The notes: generated by a model not told the origin, from the sequence alone. A stretch of DNA of 32,747 bases from CAYLOC01 sp964385195 (GCA_964385195.1 CAYLOC010000008.1:1-32747), one strand, 5' to 3'. Counted from the first letter of the stretch, positions 15,233 through 24,079 are shown. Made by a program: numbers and translations.

Positions 15233-16358
15233 CCGGCACCTCGACGAGCACCCGCACCCCGCGTCCGTCCAGTCCGGTCATGGTGGTCATGCTCGCACCC
15301 GCCGCCTCCACCCGGTCCCGCAGCCCGGACAGGCCCTGACCGGTCAACGGCGGTGGTGTGGCCATCCCCGAGCCGTCATCGGCGATCGTGATCCGGTGCG
15401 CCGTCATCTCCACCTCGCACCGGGAGGCCCCGCTGTGGCGGACCACGTTGGTCACCGTCTCCCGCAGCGCCCAGGCGAACAGCTCCCGCCGCTGCGTCAT
15501 GACCTCGTCGGTGGTGGTCGGCAGGGTGGCCTCGATCCCCGCCGAGTCCAGCACCTGCCGGGCCGCAGCCAGCTCCCCGGCGAGGGAGATCCCACGGACG
15601 CCGAGCGCGGTCGCCCGTACGTCGGCGAGCGCGTCCCGGCTCAGCGCCTCGAGCTCGGCGAGCTCGCCGCGCGCCTTGTCCGTGTCGACGTCGAACAGCC
15701 GCTGCGCGAGCTCGGCCTTGACCGTGATCACCGTCAGCGAGTGGCCCAGGATGTCGTGCAGGTCCCGCGCGATGCGGGAGCGCTCCTCGGCGACGGCGGC
15801 CTCGGCCAGCTCCTGCTGGGCGAGCCGCAGCGCATTCGCCCGGAGCACCGCCACCCGCATGAATCCCACGGCCAGCGCGGCGAGCAGTACGGCGAAACCG
15901 TTGCCCTGGTCGGTCCAGCCCGGCACCAGCCGTGCCGACACCTCGACGGCGACGAACAACGCGAGCACGACACCGATGGCGGCAGGGATGCGCAGCGCGA
16001 CCATCGCTGCGGCCCCGATGAACACCGCACAGACCGTGCTCTCATCACCGGCCCCCGGCACCGTCACCAACGCCAGCGCCAGCAGCGCCGCCAGGTAGAC
16101 CCAGGACAGCGGCGTGTACACCCCGGTCCTCGAATGCGCGAACTGGGTGACGGTCACCATGCCGATCAGGTACACCACGCAGAACGCCGCCAGCGCCGCG
16201 AGACCGGCGACACCCGCTGTGCCGCCGGCGTGCCAGAGCCTGCCGAACGTCGACTGCAGGTAGGCGAGCCAGATCCCGGAGCCGATGAGGCCGGCGGTGA
16301 TCCGTACCCACCGCCTGCGGTCCCACAGCGAGCCGGGTGGGACTGTCGCGCTGCTCAT
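15225..16358 (-). CDS. DesK/NarL-type sensor histidine kinase
   Basis: The 377-residue kinase has five to six hydrophobic segments (near 20-36, 46-70, 84-100, 108-121, 124-141 and 154-171). A HisKA_3 helix follows with 'RIARDLHDILGHSLTVI', whose H201 is the phosphoacceptor, then a HATPase_c domain with 'ALRETVTNVVRHSGAS', 'IADDGSGM' and 'GQGLSGLRDRVEAAGAS'. No extracellular sensing domain is seen, so it may sense within the membrane or through the ABC partner. The ATG at 16358 lies 7 nt after a TAGCGT -10 box. The pair could thus have its own leaderless promoter in the 20-bp gap, besides read-through from the ABC genes. Confidence 0.93.
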   Translation of the reverse strand: MSSATVPPGSLWDRRRWVRITAGLIGSGIWLAYLQSTFGRLWHAGGTAGVAGLAALAAFCVVYLIGMVTVTQFAHSRTGVYTPLSWVYLAALLALALVTVPGAGDESTVCAVFIGAAAMVALRIPAAIGVVLALFVAVEVSARLVPGWTDQGNGFAVLLAALAVGFMRVAVLRANALRLAQQELAEAAVAEERSRIARDLHDILGHSLTVITVKAELAQRLFDVDTDKARGELAELEALSRDALADVRATALGVRGISLAGELAAARQVLDSAGIEATLPTTTDEVMTQRRELFAWALRETVTNVVRHSGASRCEVEMTAHRITIADDGSGMATPPPLTGQGLSGLRDRVEAAGASMTTMTGLDGRGVRVLVEVPGD

Positions 16359-16365
16359 GGAAGGG

Positions 16366-16371
16366 ACGCTA
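16366..16371 (-). promoter_or_regulatory. -10 box of the kinase/regulator pair
   Basis: TAGCGT ends 7 nt before the ATG at 16358, in the short gap after the permease gene. No ribosome site is seen, only CCCTTCC. Basal expression independent of the ABC genes is possible. Confidence 0.35.
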
Positions 16372-16378
16372 CCCGGCC

Positions 16379-17164
16379 TCAGACCCTCGCGGTGTCCCGC
16401 CGGAACCGCCACGCTGCACCCGCAACGAACACCAGCGTCCACGCCAGGACGTTGAGGATCTCGATCCACAGGTGGCCCTGGTGGGTCATCGGGTACCGCG
16501 CGAGTGCACCGACGCCGTACGCCGGAGTGAGCTTCGCCAGCACGGCGAGCGTGTGCGGGAAGTAGCTCAACGGGTAGAACAGCCCGCCGAGGAACGCCAG
16601 CAGCGCCAGCCCCGGCCCCAGGATCTGCATCACGTTGTCCGTCGGCAGCAGGTACCCCATGAACAACCCCAGCGCCGCGAACACCGAGGCGCACACGAAC
16701 GCCAGCACCGCGGACCCGATCCAGACACCGACCGGCATGTGGGCGCCGAAGAACGCCCCCACGATGCACACGACCGCGACCGAGGCCAGCCCCATCGTCA
16801 TCGCCACCGCGACCTTGATCGCGATGTAGGCCACCGGATGCAGCGGCGTCAGCCGTAGCTGCCGGCTCCACCCTGCGGCCCGTTCGGTGGAGACCATGGC
16901 GCCGCCGCTGGTGGTGGCCAGGAGCGCGCCGTACACGGCCATGCCGACCATCACGTAGGCGGTGACGTTGCCGTAGCCCGCGCTCTCGCCCCGGTAGGAC
17001 CCGGACGTGCCGAACATGAGGAAGAACACCGGCGGCATGATCAACGTGAAGATGATCGTACGGCGGTTGCGCATCATCCGTCGCAGCTCCAGTGCGAGAA
17101 ACCGTAGGGAGAAGCCCCCGAAGCGCGGCGTGGACCGTACGGAGGTGGATGTGGCGGCGCTCAT
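16379..17164 (-). CDS. ABC-2 type exporter, permease subunit
   Basis: The 261-residue membrane protein has about six helices. The amphipathic entry 'LRFLALELRRMMRNRRTIIF' is followed by 'LIMPPVFFLMFG', and 'TERAAGWSRQLRLTPL' is the conserved cytosolic loop of DrrB/YadH-like permeases. It has an AAGGAG ribosome site 7 nt before the ATG and overlaps the ATPase gene by 4 bp, so it is translationally coupled. It should form a complex with the next-upstream ATPase and export an unknown substrate. Confidence 0.92.
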   Translation of the reverse strand: MSAATSTSVRSTPRFGGFSLRFLALELRRMMRNRRTIIFTLIMPPVFFLMFGTSGSYRGESAGYGNVTAYVMVGMAVYGALLATTSGGAMVSTERAAGWSRQLRLTPLHPVAYIAIKVAVAMTMGLASVAVVCIVGAFFGAHMPVGVWIGSAVLAFVCASVFAALGLFMGYLLPTDNVMQILGPGLALLAFLGGLFYPLSYFPHTLAVLAKLTPAYGVGALARYPMTHQGHLWIEILNVLAWTLVFVAGAAWRFRRDTARV

Positions 17165-18075
17165 GCGCTGACTCCTTCATGCTCGTTGCTGGTGAGGGCG
17201 ACGAACGCGTCCTCGAGGTTGTGGGAGGCGATCTCCAGGTCGCGGGCGGCGGTCTGCGTCAGCAGGTACCGGGCGACCCCGTCGCTGTCCTTGCCGTGCA
17301 CGATCACGCTGTCGCCGCGGACCTCCACCGACTCCACACCCGGCAGCAGCGCCAGGTCCGACTCGTCGGCACCGGGCAGCGTCGCGCGGACGGTACGGCC
17401 GGACGCGAGACCCTTGACCTCAGCGGCCGTACCGTCGGCGACCAGCCGGCCGTTGCTGACCAGGACGATCCGGTCGGCGTAGGCGTCGGCCTCCTCCAGG
17501 TAGTGGGTGGCGAAGATGACGGTCCGCCCGCGTGCGGCGTCATCACGGATCGCGTTCCAGAAGTCGCGGCGGCCGGCGACGTCCATCCCCGTGGTCGGCT
17601 CGTCGAGAATCAACAGCGCCGGGTCGGGAAGCAGCGCCATCGCGAACCGCAGCCGCTGCTGCTCGCCTCCGGAACACTTCCCCACCCTGCGGTCGGCGAT
17701 TCCTGCAATCCCCGCGCGTTGCAGGATCTCGTCGGTCGGCCCGGTGATCCCGAACAGAGCAGCGGTCACCTCGACGGTCTCGGCCACCGTGTAGTCCTTG
17801 AGCAGGCCGCCGGTCTGCATCACCGCCGACACCATCCCGCGGGCGACCGCGTCCCGCGGGGCCCTGCCGTAGACGGTGACCTCGCCCCGGTTCGCCTGGG
17901 CCAGCCCGAGGACCATGTCGATGGTGGTGGTCTTGCCGGCTCCGTTCGGCCCGAGCAGTGCCACCACCTCACCGGGGCGGATGGTGAGGCTGAGGTCGTC
18001 GACGGCGGTGACTGCGCCGTAGGTCTTGGTCACCGCGTCCAGCCGGATCGCGGCAGTTTCTTGGCTTTCGATCAT
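17161..18075 (-). CDS. ABC-2 type exporter, ATP-binding subunit (DrrA/YvfR-like)
   Basis: The 304-residue ATPase has Walker A 'GPNGAGKTTT', signature 'KCSGGEQQRL' (Cys before SGGE instead of the usual Leu), Walker B 'LLILDEPTTGMD' and 'FATHYLEEAD'. A C-terminal domain of about 85 residues ends 'LEDAFVALTSNEHEG', a DrrA-type tail. It is the first gene of a four-gene operon (ATPase, permease, kinase, regulator). I recall the same gene set from Bacillus yvfRSTU. The ATG at 18075 has only a distant GGAG. Upstream, CTGACA and CATGAT spaced by 16 nt is a weak promoter candidate. Confidence 0.93.
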   Translation of the reverse strand: MIESQETAAIRLDAVTKTYGAVTAVDDLSLTIRPGEVVALLGPNGAGKTTTIDMVLGLAQANRGEVTVYGRAPRDAVARGMVSAVMQTGGLLKDYTVAETVEVTAALFGITGPTDEILQRAGIAGIADRRVGKCSGGEQQRLRFAMALLPDPALLILDEPTTGMDVAGRRDFWNAIRDDAARGRTVIFATHYLEEADAYADRIVLVSNGRLVADGTAAEVKGLASGRTVRATLPGADESDLALLPGVESVEVRGDSVIVHGKDSDGVARYLLTQTAARDLEIASHNLEDAFVALTSNEHEGVSA

Positions 18076-18166
18076 GGGACCAGAGTGCTCCGGCCGGCGT
18101 ACGACGCCCTGTCCCGATCATCATGATCTGGCCATGACGTTTGTCAGGCCTCCGGCAGCGGCTCGG

Positions 18167-18172
18167 TAGCAT
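18167..18172 (+). promoter_or_regulatory. -10 box for a leaderless thioesterase mRNA
   Basis: TAGCAT ends 6 nt before the GTG at 18179. TTGTCA (18141-18146) may be a -35, although the 20-nt spacer is long. Confidence 0.45.
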
Positions 18173-18178
18173 GGCGCG

Positions 18179-18976
18179 GTGACCGCCAACGACCCCGTCG
18201 CCTACTACCGCCCACTCGGCCGGGGTCGCTACGCTCCCACCAGTCATGTGGAGGGAGCATGGACCCCCGAGCACCAGCACATGGGCCCGGTGTCCGGGCT
18301 GATGGTGCACGAGATCGAGCGGGCACAACCGCGCGAGGACCTCCAGCTGTCCCGGGTCAGCTTCGACATCCTCGGAGTGCTGCCGATGCGGGAGGTGGAG
18401 GTCCGGGTCCGAACGGTCCGTCCCGGGCGCACCATCGAGCTCGTCGAGGCCGAGATGTACGACGCGGCGCCGGACGGCACGGGCCGCAGCCTGGTCCGCG
18501 CGAGCGCATGGTGGCTGCCTCGCTCCGACACCACGGCGGTCGCCGGCATCGAAGCGGACCCCATGCCGGGCCGCGCCGAAGGCGAACCGTGGAAGGGCAG
18601 CGAGACCTGGCAGGGGGGCTTCATCCGCTCCCTGGAGTTCCTGGTCGTTCCGACGTGGCGCCCCGGACGGGCGCGGGTGTGGCTCCGGTCCCTCGTGGAC
18701 CTGGTCGACGGCGAGGACGCCAGCGCCCTCGCCCGGTACTTCGCGATCATCGACACCGCCAACGGCATCGCCGTACGGCAGGACCCGCGCTCGTGCTTCT
18801 TCCCCAACACCGACCTGACCGTGCACCTGCTACGCCAACCGGAACGGGACTGGCTGGGCCTGGACACCGCGGTGTCGTTCGGCGCCGAGGGGGTGGGACT
18901 CACCTCGTCCACACTGCATGACCCGGTCGGGATGGTCGGCCGGGCGGAACAGATCCTGACCGTCCGCAGCGGGTAA
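18179..18976 (+). CDS. TesB-like double-hotdog acyl-CoA thioesterase family protein
   Basis: The 265-residue protein resembles the TesB/thioesterase-like superfamily with two tandem hotdog folds. The first covers about residues 20-115 ('HMGPVSGLMVHEIERAQP', 'LSRVSFDILGVLPMREVEVR', 'ASAWWLP'). The second is about 140-262 ('VWLRSLVDLVDGEDASALAR' and 'NTDLTVHLLRQPERDWLGLD', 'GRAEQILTVRSG'). It would cleave acyl-CoA thioesters or bind CoA. The GTG at 18179 fits a leaderless start. It is divergent from the ABC/two-component operon and followed 77 bp later by the FAD oxidase. The substrate chain length cannot be read. Confidence 0.85.
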   Translation: MTANDPVAYYRPLGRGRYAPTSHVEGAWTPEHQHMGPVSGLMVHEIERAQPREDLQLSRVSFDILGVLPMREVEVRVRTVRPGRTIELVEAEMYDAAPDGTGRSLVRASAWWLPRSDTTAVAGIEADPMPGRAEGEPWKGSETWQGGFIRSLEFLVVPTWRPGRARVWLRSLVDLVDGEDASALARYFAIIDTANGIAVRQDPRSCFFPNTDLTVHLLRQPERDWLGLDTAVSFGAEGVGLTSSTLHDPVGMVGRAEQILTVRSG

Positions 18977-19053
18977 CGCCAGCGGCCCGAGGTATCAGCG
19001 ACGCCGAAACCGTCTCCTTGTCGGCGAGGAACCGACTGGCCGGAGGAGACCAC

Positions 19054-20394
19054 ATGTCGCTGCTGGAGCACACACCGGACCTACTGCGCACCACCACGTC
19101 TGCAGGGTGGGATGAAGCAAGGGCCGCGTGGAACCTGGCGGTGGACCAGCGGCCCGCGGGGGTGGTCCTGGCCGGCGGCCCCGAGGACGTCGCCGAGGCA
19201 TTCGCGATCGCAGGCTCGCACGGGTGGCGGGTCGCCGCACAAAGCACCGGGCACAACCCGGGGCCCCTCGGTGACCTCGGCCGCACGCTGCTGGTGAAGA
19301 CCAGCCCGATGCGCGAGGTCACCATCGACCCGGTACGCCGACTGGCGCGCGCGGGTGGCGGGGCGTGTTGGGGCGACGTGGTGACGGCGGCGGCCGAGCA
19401 TGGCCTGGCACCGCTGGCAGGCTCCTCCCCCGACGTCGGGGTGGCCGGGTACACCCTCGGCGGTGGCGTGTCCTGGCTGGGCCGCCGGCACGGCCTGGCG
19501 TCGAACAGCGTCGTGTCGCTGGACGTGGTCACACCGGACAGTCAGTCCCGCACGGTCGACCCCGACCACGACGCCGACCTGTACTGGGCGCTGCGCGGCG
19601 GCGGCGGGAGCTTCGGCGTGGTCACCGGGCTGGAGTTCACGCTGTTCCCCGTGCCGGTGGTGTACGCCGGGCAGCTGCTGTGGCCGCTGGATCGGGCCGC
19701 CGAGGTGTTCCGGGCCTGGCGGGACTGGGCACGCGGCCTGGACCGCACCACCAGCACGTGTGTCCGCCTGCTGCGGCTTCCCGACATTCCCGATGTCCCC
19801 GCTCCGCTGCGCAACGGGAAGTTCGTCGTCGTCGAGATCGCGCACCTCGGGTCGGCATCCTCCGGAACGGAGGTCGCGGCACCGATGCGCTCCCTCGGGC
19901 CAGGGATGGATCTGGTCACCGAGACCGGCCCGGAGGCGTTGGTGACCCTGCATATGGATCCGCCCCACCCGGTACCCGGGGCCGGAACCGGTGCCTTCGT
20001 CGACGACCTTCCCGACACGGCCATCGACGCGCTCCTGGCCAAGGCTGGCCCGGACGTCGACTCGCACCTGCTCAGCGTTGAGGTGCGGCTGCTCGGTGGC
20101 GCGTTCGCGGAGGCACCTGCGGACGCGGGCGCGGTTGCAGCGACCGCGGCGGGGTACTTGATGTACGCGGTGGGGATGGCCCCGCCACCGGTGACCGAGG
20201 CAGTACGTCAGGAAGCGCATGCCGCGCTTGCCGCCGTCCGCCGCTGGCACTCGCCGTACGGCTGCACGAACTTCGCCGAGGATCCCACGCCCGCGCACAC
20301 GCTGTGGCCGGCAGAGACGCTGAGCAGGCTGCGGCAACTCGCGGTGAGGTACGACCCGGACGGGGTCATGCACGCCAACCACCCGCTCTTCTAG
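19054..20394 (+). CDS. FAD-linked oxidase (berberine-bridge / PCMH type)
   Basis: The 446-residue flavoprotein has an N-terminal PCMH FAD-binding domain. It shows 'GVVLAGGPEDVAEAFAIA' (about 36-53), 'QSTGHNPGPLGDL' with H67 as the likely covalent FAD ligand, and 'GSSPDVGVAGYTLGGGVSWL'. The C-terminus 'RLRQLAVRYDPDGVMHANHP' is the BBE-type flavin-covering segment. In bicovalent relatives a Cys stands near the 'SSPDVG' position; here it is absent, so a single histidyl link is expected. It probably oxidises an alcohol, sugar or ring using O2. The ATG at 19054 has GGAGGAG 7 nt upstream. No signal peptide is evident. Confidence 0.88.
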   Translation: MSLLEHTPDLLRTTTSAGWDEARAAWNLAVDQRPAGVVLAGGPEDVAEAFAIAGSHGWRVAAQSTGHNPGPLGDLGRTLLVKTSPMREVTIDPVRRLARAGGGACWGDVVTAAAEHGLAPLAGSSPDVGVAGYTLGGGVSWLGRRHGLASNSVVSLDVVTPDSQSRTVDPDHDADLYWALRGGGGSFGVVTGLEFTLFPVPVVYAGQLLWPLDRAAEVFRAWRDWARGLDRTTSTCVRLLRLPDIPDVPAPLRNGKFVVVEIAHLGSASSGTEVAAPMRSLGPGMDLVTETGPEALVTLHMDPPHPVPGAGTGAFVDDLPDTAIDALLAKAGPDVDSHLLSVEVRLLGGAFAEAPADAGAVAATAAGYLMYAVGMAPPPVTEAVRQEAHAALAAVRRWHSPYGCTNFAEDPTPAHTLWPAETLSRLRQLAVRYDPDGVMHANHPLF

Positions 20395-20410
20395 GCACCG
20401 GCCGCTTTCG

Positions 20411-20427
20411 CACTCCGGCAAGGAGTG
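20411..20427. repeat. Short hairpin between the oxidase and cation-transporter genes
   Basis: CACTCC (20411-20416) and GGAGTG (20422-20427) form a 6-bp stem with a 5-nt loop in the 46-bp gap. It may be a weak terminator or operator. The degenerate -10 CAGTCT (20429-20434) ends 6 nt before the transporter ATG. Confidence 0.3.
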
Positions 20428-20440
20428 GCAGTCTGAGGCC

Positions 20441-21451
20441 ATGACCGAGCCGCGCACCCAGGAGACGAACGGCGAGGCGGAGACCACCGGAACCGTCCTC
20501 TTGGCGGGCGGAGCCAACCTTGCGATCGCGGTCGCGAAAGCGGTCGGCGGCGTGTTGTCCGGCTCCTCCGCGATGCTCGCAGAGGCTGCGCACTCGGTGG
20601 GGGACACGCTGAACCAGGTCTTCCTGCTCGCGTCGCTGCGTCGCAGCCAGAAGCCGTCCGACGCCGACCACCCGTTCGGCTACGGGATGGAGCGGTACTT
20701 CTGGTCGCTGCTGGCCGCCGTCGGCATCTTCGTCCTCGGCGCCGGCTTCGCCGCCATGGAGGGCATCCGGGCGATCTGGAACCCCGAGCCGTTGGAGGAG
20801 CTGCTTGTTGCCTACCTCATCCTCGCGGTGTCGTTCGTGTTCGAGAGCATCTCCTGGGCCAAGGCGGCCAGCGAGATCCTGCGCGCCGCCCGCGCGCAGC
20901 AGGCCCCCGTCCTGCGGTTCCTCCGCGCCACGCGGGACCCTACGGCGAAGACCGTGCTGCTGGAGGACTCCGCGGCACTCGTCGGGCTGTTACTGGCCGC
21001 GGGCGGGATCGCGCTCCACCACGCCACCGGCGCCGGGTACTGGGACGGGGTGGCCTCGCTGGCGATCGCCGCCCTCCTGGCAGGGGTGGCGTACATGCTC
21101 GGCCAGCAGAACAAGTCGATGCTGATCGGGCGGTCGGTCTCCCCGTCGGTACGCCGCGACCTGACCGTGGTCATCGAGGACACCCCGGACGTGGACCACG
21201 TCGTGGAACTGCTGACCCTGCAGCTGGCGCCGGACCGCGTGCTGCTCGCCGCCCGCGTCGACCTGCGCGACACGATGTCCGGTGCGGACGTCGAACGCCG
21301 CGCACAGGAGATCGACCGGCGGGTCCAGGAGCGGTTTCCCCAGGTGCGGCACGTGTTCATCGACCCGACCGGGGCGGCCGAGGCACGGCTCAGTGAGCGG
21401 CAGCGTGCCAGTTCTGGCCAGAACCCACCGACACCTCCAGCGGCACCTTGA
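20441..21451 (+). CDS. Cation diffusion facilitator (CDF), SLC30A9/ZnT9-like
   Basis: The 336-residue membrane protein of the CDF family has about six helices and a C-terminal cytosolic domain ('DVDHVVELLTLQLAPDRVLL', 'RRVQERFPQVRHVFIDPTGA'). In TM2 the metal-site motif is 'AEAAHSVGDTLNQ' with H51 and D55. In TM5 the usual His/Asp pair is replaced by 'LLEDSAALVG' (E175-D176), the pattern I associate with ZnT9-like proteins. It may move zinc, manganese or iron out of the cytoplasm. The last 20 residues, a Ser/Pro-rich tail, lie antisense to the end of polA (62-bp overlap). Confidence 0.9.
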   Translation: MTEPRTQETNGEAETTGTVLLAGGANLAIAVAKAVGGVLSGSSAMLAEAAHSVGDTLNQVFLLASLRRSQKPSDADHPFGYGMERYFWSLLAAVGIFVLGAGFAAMEGIRAIWNPEPLEELLVAYLILAVSFVFESISWAKAASEILRAARAQQAPVLRFLRATRDPTAKTVLLEDSAALVGLLLAAGGIALHHATGAGYWDGVASLAIAALLAGVAYMLGQQNKSMLIGRSVSPSVRRDLTVVIEDTPDVDHVVELLTLQLAPDRVLLAARVDLRDTMSGADVERRAQEIDRRVQERFPQVRHVFIDPTGAAEARLSERQRASSGQNPPTPPAAP

Positions 21452-24074
21452 GGTCCGCGGCCGCCGCCATCTCCCGGCGTACCAGCGTCTCCAGCCGGTC
21501 GCGCTCTCCCGGGGCCACCTCGAACAGCAACTCGTCGTGGACCTGCAGCAGCATCCGCGACGCCAGCCCCTCCGCGGCAACGGCCGCGTCGACCTTGAGC
21601 ATGGCGACCTTGATGATGTCCGCCGCGGACCCCTGGATCGGCGCGTTGAGCGCCATCCGCTCGGCCATCTCGCGCCGCTGCCGGTTGTCGCTGGTCAGGT
21701 CCGGCAGGTAGCGGCGCCGCCCCATGAGGGTCTCGGTGAATCCGCTGCGGCGCGCCTCGTCGACGAGGCCGCGAAGGTAGTCCCGGACGCCGCCGAAGCT
21801 CTCGAAGTACTCCTCCATCAGCACCCGTGCCTCTGCGGGCTCGATCCGCAGCTGCTGGCTGAGGCCGTACGCCGACAGGCCATAGGCGAGGCCGTAGTTC
21901 ATCGCCTTGATCTTCGACCGTTGTGCGGGCTGGATGTCGGCGGTGTCCACGCCGAACACATGGGACGCGGTCACCGAGTGGAAGTCGCGCCCGGACCGGA
22001 ACGCCTCGATCAAGGCTTCGTCGTCGGAGAGATGGGCCATGATGCGCATCTCGATCTGGCTGTAGTCAGCCGTCAGCAACGTGTCATAGCCCTGTCCGAC
22101 GATGAACGCCTCCCGGATCCGGCGACCCTCCTCGGTCCGGACCGGGATGTTCTGCAGGTTCGGGTCGGTCGAGGACAGCCGGCCGGTGGCGGCGATCATC
22201 TGGTTGAACGTGGTGTGGATGCGGCCGTCGTCGGAGACGGTCTTCAACAGCCCTTCCACGGTCTGGCGCATCCGGGTGACGTCGCGGTGGGCGAGCAGAT
22301 GCTGCAGGAACGGATGCTCGGTCTTCTCATACAGCGTGGCCAGCGCGTCCGCGTCGGTGGTGTAGCCGGTCTTGGTCCGCTTGGTCTTCGGCATGTCCAG
22401 CTCGTCGAACAGCACCACCTGGAGCTGTTTGGGGGAACCGAGGTTGATCTCCTTGCCGATCACGGAGTAGGCGTCATCCGCGGCCTGCTTCACCCGCCCC
22501 GCGAACTGTGCCTCCAGCCCGGTCAGATGGTCGACGTCGACCGCGATCCCGACCCGCTCCATCTGCGCCAGGACATCCACCAGCGGCAGCTCCACGTCAC
22601 TGAGCAACCGGGTCCCGCCGCGACTGTCGAGATCGTTGCGCAGCGCCTCGGACAGCTCCACCACCGCGTGCGCCTGCTGCATCAGCGCGGTGGACTCCAG
22701 GGACTCCCCGTCGATCTCGAACGAGAGCTGTTCGGCTCCCTCCTGCGGGGTCTGCACCTCGCGGTGCAGGTACCGCAGCGACAGGTCGGCGAGGTGGTAG
22801 GTGCGCTGGTCCGGATGGGCCAGGTACGCCGAGAGCGCGGTGTCGGCCACCAGCCCTCGCAGGGGGAGCCCTCGCGCCGACAGCGCCAGCATCGGCCCTT
22901 TCGCGTCGTGCATCACCTTGGGTCGCCCGGGGTCGGCGAGCCACGCCGCGAGGGCCTGCTCGTCCTCCGGCGTGACGTCGTGCGGATCCAGCCAGGCGGC
23001 GGTGCCGTCGGTGGTGGCCAGGGCGAGCAGCGAGACCTGTCCGGTGCCGGCGCCCCACTGCCCCTGCACCTGTACCCCCACGGTCTGGCCCGGGCCGGCG
23101 TGCCGCTCCAGCCACGCAGCCACGTCCCCGGGACGGAGGTGGACGCCGTCGACTTCAGTCGCGTCGGCGATGTCCGGCTCGTCGGAGGTGAGGGTGTCGA
23201 ACAGCCGGTCCCGCAGGACCCGGAACTCCAGGCCGTCGAAGACGCGGTGCACGGCGTCACGGTCCCACGCCTGCACCGCGGCGTCGTCGACGCGCAGCGG
23301 CAGGGTCAGGTCGCACACCAAGGCGTTGATCCGGCGGTTCCGGATCACGTCTGCGAGGTGCTCGCGGAGCGCGCCGCCGGCCTTCCCCTTGATCTGCTCG
23401 ACGTTCGCGACGATCTCGTCCAGCCCGCCGAACTGGGTGATCCACTTCGCGGCAGTCTTGGGCCCGACCCCGGGGACGCCGGGGAGATTGTCGCTGGTCT
23501 CCCCCACCATCGCCGCCAGGTCGGGGTAGCGGGCGGGCGCGACGCCGTACTTGTCCTCGATGGCCTCCGGGGTCATGCGAGACAGGTCGGACACCCCCCG
23601 CCGGGGGTACAGCACCGTCACATGGTCGCTGACCAGCTGGAACGCGTCCCGGTCACCGGTGCAGATCAGCACGTCGTACCCGGCGTCGGACGCCTCCGTC
23701 GCGAGGGTGCCGATCACGTCATCGGCCTCATACCCCTCCTTCTCCACCGTCGGCACCCGCAGGGCTGCAAGAACCTCCTTGACCAGGGACACCTGGCCGG
23801 AGAACTCATCGGGGCTCTTGGTGCGGTTCGCCTTGTACTCGGCGTACTCCGCGACCCGGAACGTGTCCCGCGAGACGTCGAACGCGACCGCGACATGGGT
23901 CGGTGCCTCGTCGCGCAGCACGTTGATCAGCATCGAGGTGAATCCGTACACCGCGTTGGTGTGCTGACCGGTGGTGGTGGAGAAGTTCTCCACCGGCAGG
24001 GCGTAGAAGGCCCGGTAGGCCAGCGAGTGCCCGTCGAGCAGCAGCAGCGTGCGGTGGTCGTCGTCGGTGCTCAC
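21390..24074 (-). CDS. polA: DNA polymerase I
   Basis: The 894-residue repair and Okazaki-fragment polymerase has three domains. The 5'-3' nuclease (about 1-290) begins 'LLLLDGHSLAYRAFYALP' and includes 'EADDVIGTLA' and 'GVPGVGPKTAAKW'. The 3'-5' exonuclease-like domain (about 310-480) lacks the DxE motif, reading 'VGVQVQGQWG', although 'MHDAKGPML' and 'DTALSAYL' remain; proofreading is probably inactive, as in other actinobacterial PolA. The polymerase domain carries motif A 'TADYSQIEMRIMAHLS', motif B 'RSKIKAMNYGLAYGL' and motif C 'LLQVHDELLFE'. The GTG at 24074 is 6 nt after a TAGAGT -10 box, with only AGGA between, so the mRNA may be leaderless. Confidence 0.98.
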   Translation of the reverse strand: MSTDDDHRTLLLLDGHSLAYRAFYALPVENFSTTTGQHTNAVYGFTSMLINVLRDEAPTHVAVAFDVSRDTFRVAEYAEYKANRTKSPDEFSGQVSLVKEVLAALRVPTVEKEGYEADDVIGTLATEASDAGYDVLICTGDRDAFQLVSDHVTVLYPRRGVSDLSRMTPEAIEDKYGVAPARYPDLAAMVGETSDNLPGVPGVGPKTAAKWITQFGGLDEIVANVEQIKGKAGGALREHLADVIRNRRINALVCDLTLPLRVDDAAVQAWDRDAVHRVFDGLEFRVLRDRLFDTLTSDEPDIADATEVDGVHLRPGDVAAWLERHAGPGQTVGVQVQGQWGAGTGQVSLLALATTDGTAAWLDPHDVTPEDEQALAAWLADPGRPKVMHDAKGPMLALSARGLPLRGLVADTALSAYLAHPDQRTYHLADLSLRYLHREVQTPQEGAEQLSFEIDGESLESTALMQQAHAVVELSEALRNDLDSRGGTRLLSDVELPLVDVLAQMERVGIAVDVDHLTGLEAQFAGRVKQAADDAYSVIGKEINLGSPKQLQVVLFDELDMPKTKRTKTGYTTDADALATLYEKTEHPFLQHLLAHRDVTRMRQTVEGLLKTVSDDGRIHTTFNQMIAATGRLSSTDPNLQNIPVRTEEGRRIREAFIVGQGYDTLLTADYSQIEMRIMAHLSDDEALIEAFRSGRDFHSVTASHVFGVDTADIQPAQRSKIKAMNYGLAYGLSAYGLSQQLRIEPAEARVLMEEYFESFGGVRDYLRGLVDEARRSGFTETLMGRRRYLPDLTSDNRQRREMAERMALNAPIQGSAADIIKVAMLKVDAAVAAEGLASRMLLQVHDELLFEVAPGERDRLETLVRREMAAAADLKVPLEVSVGSGQNWHAAAH

Positions 24075-24079
24075 TCCTG

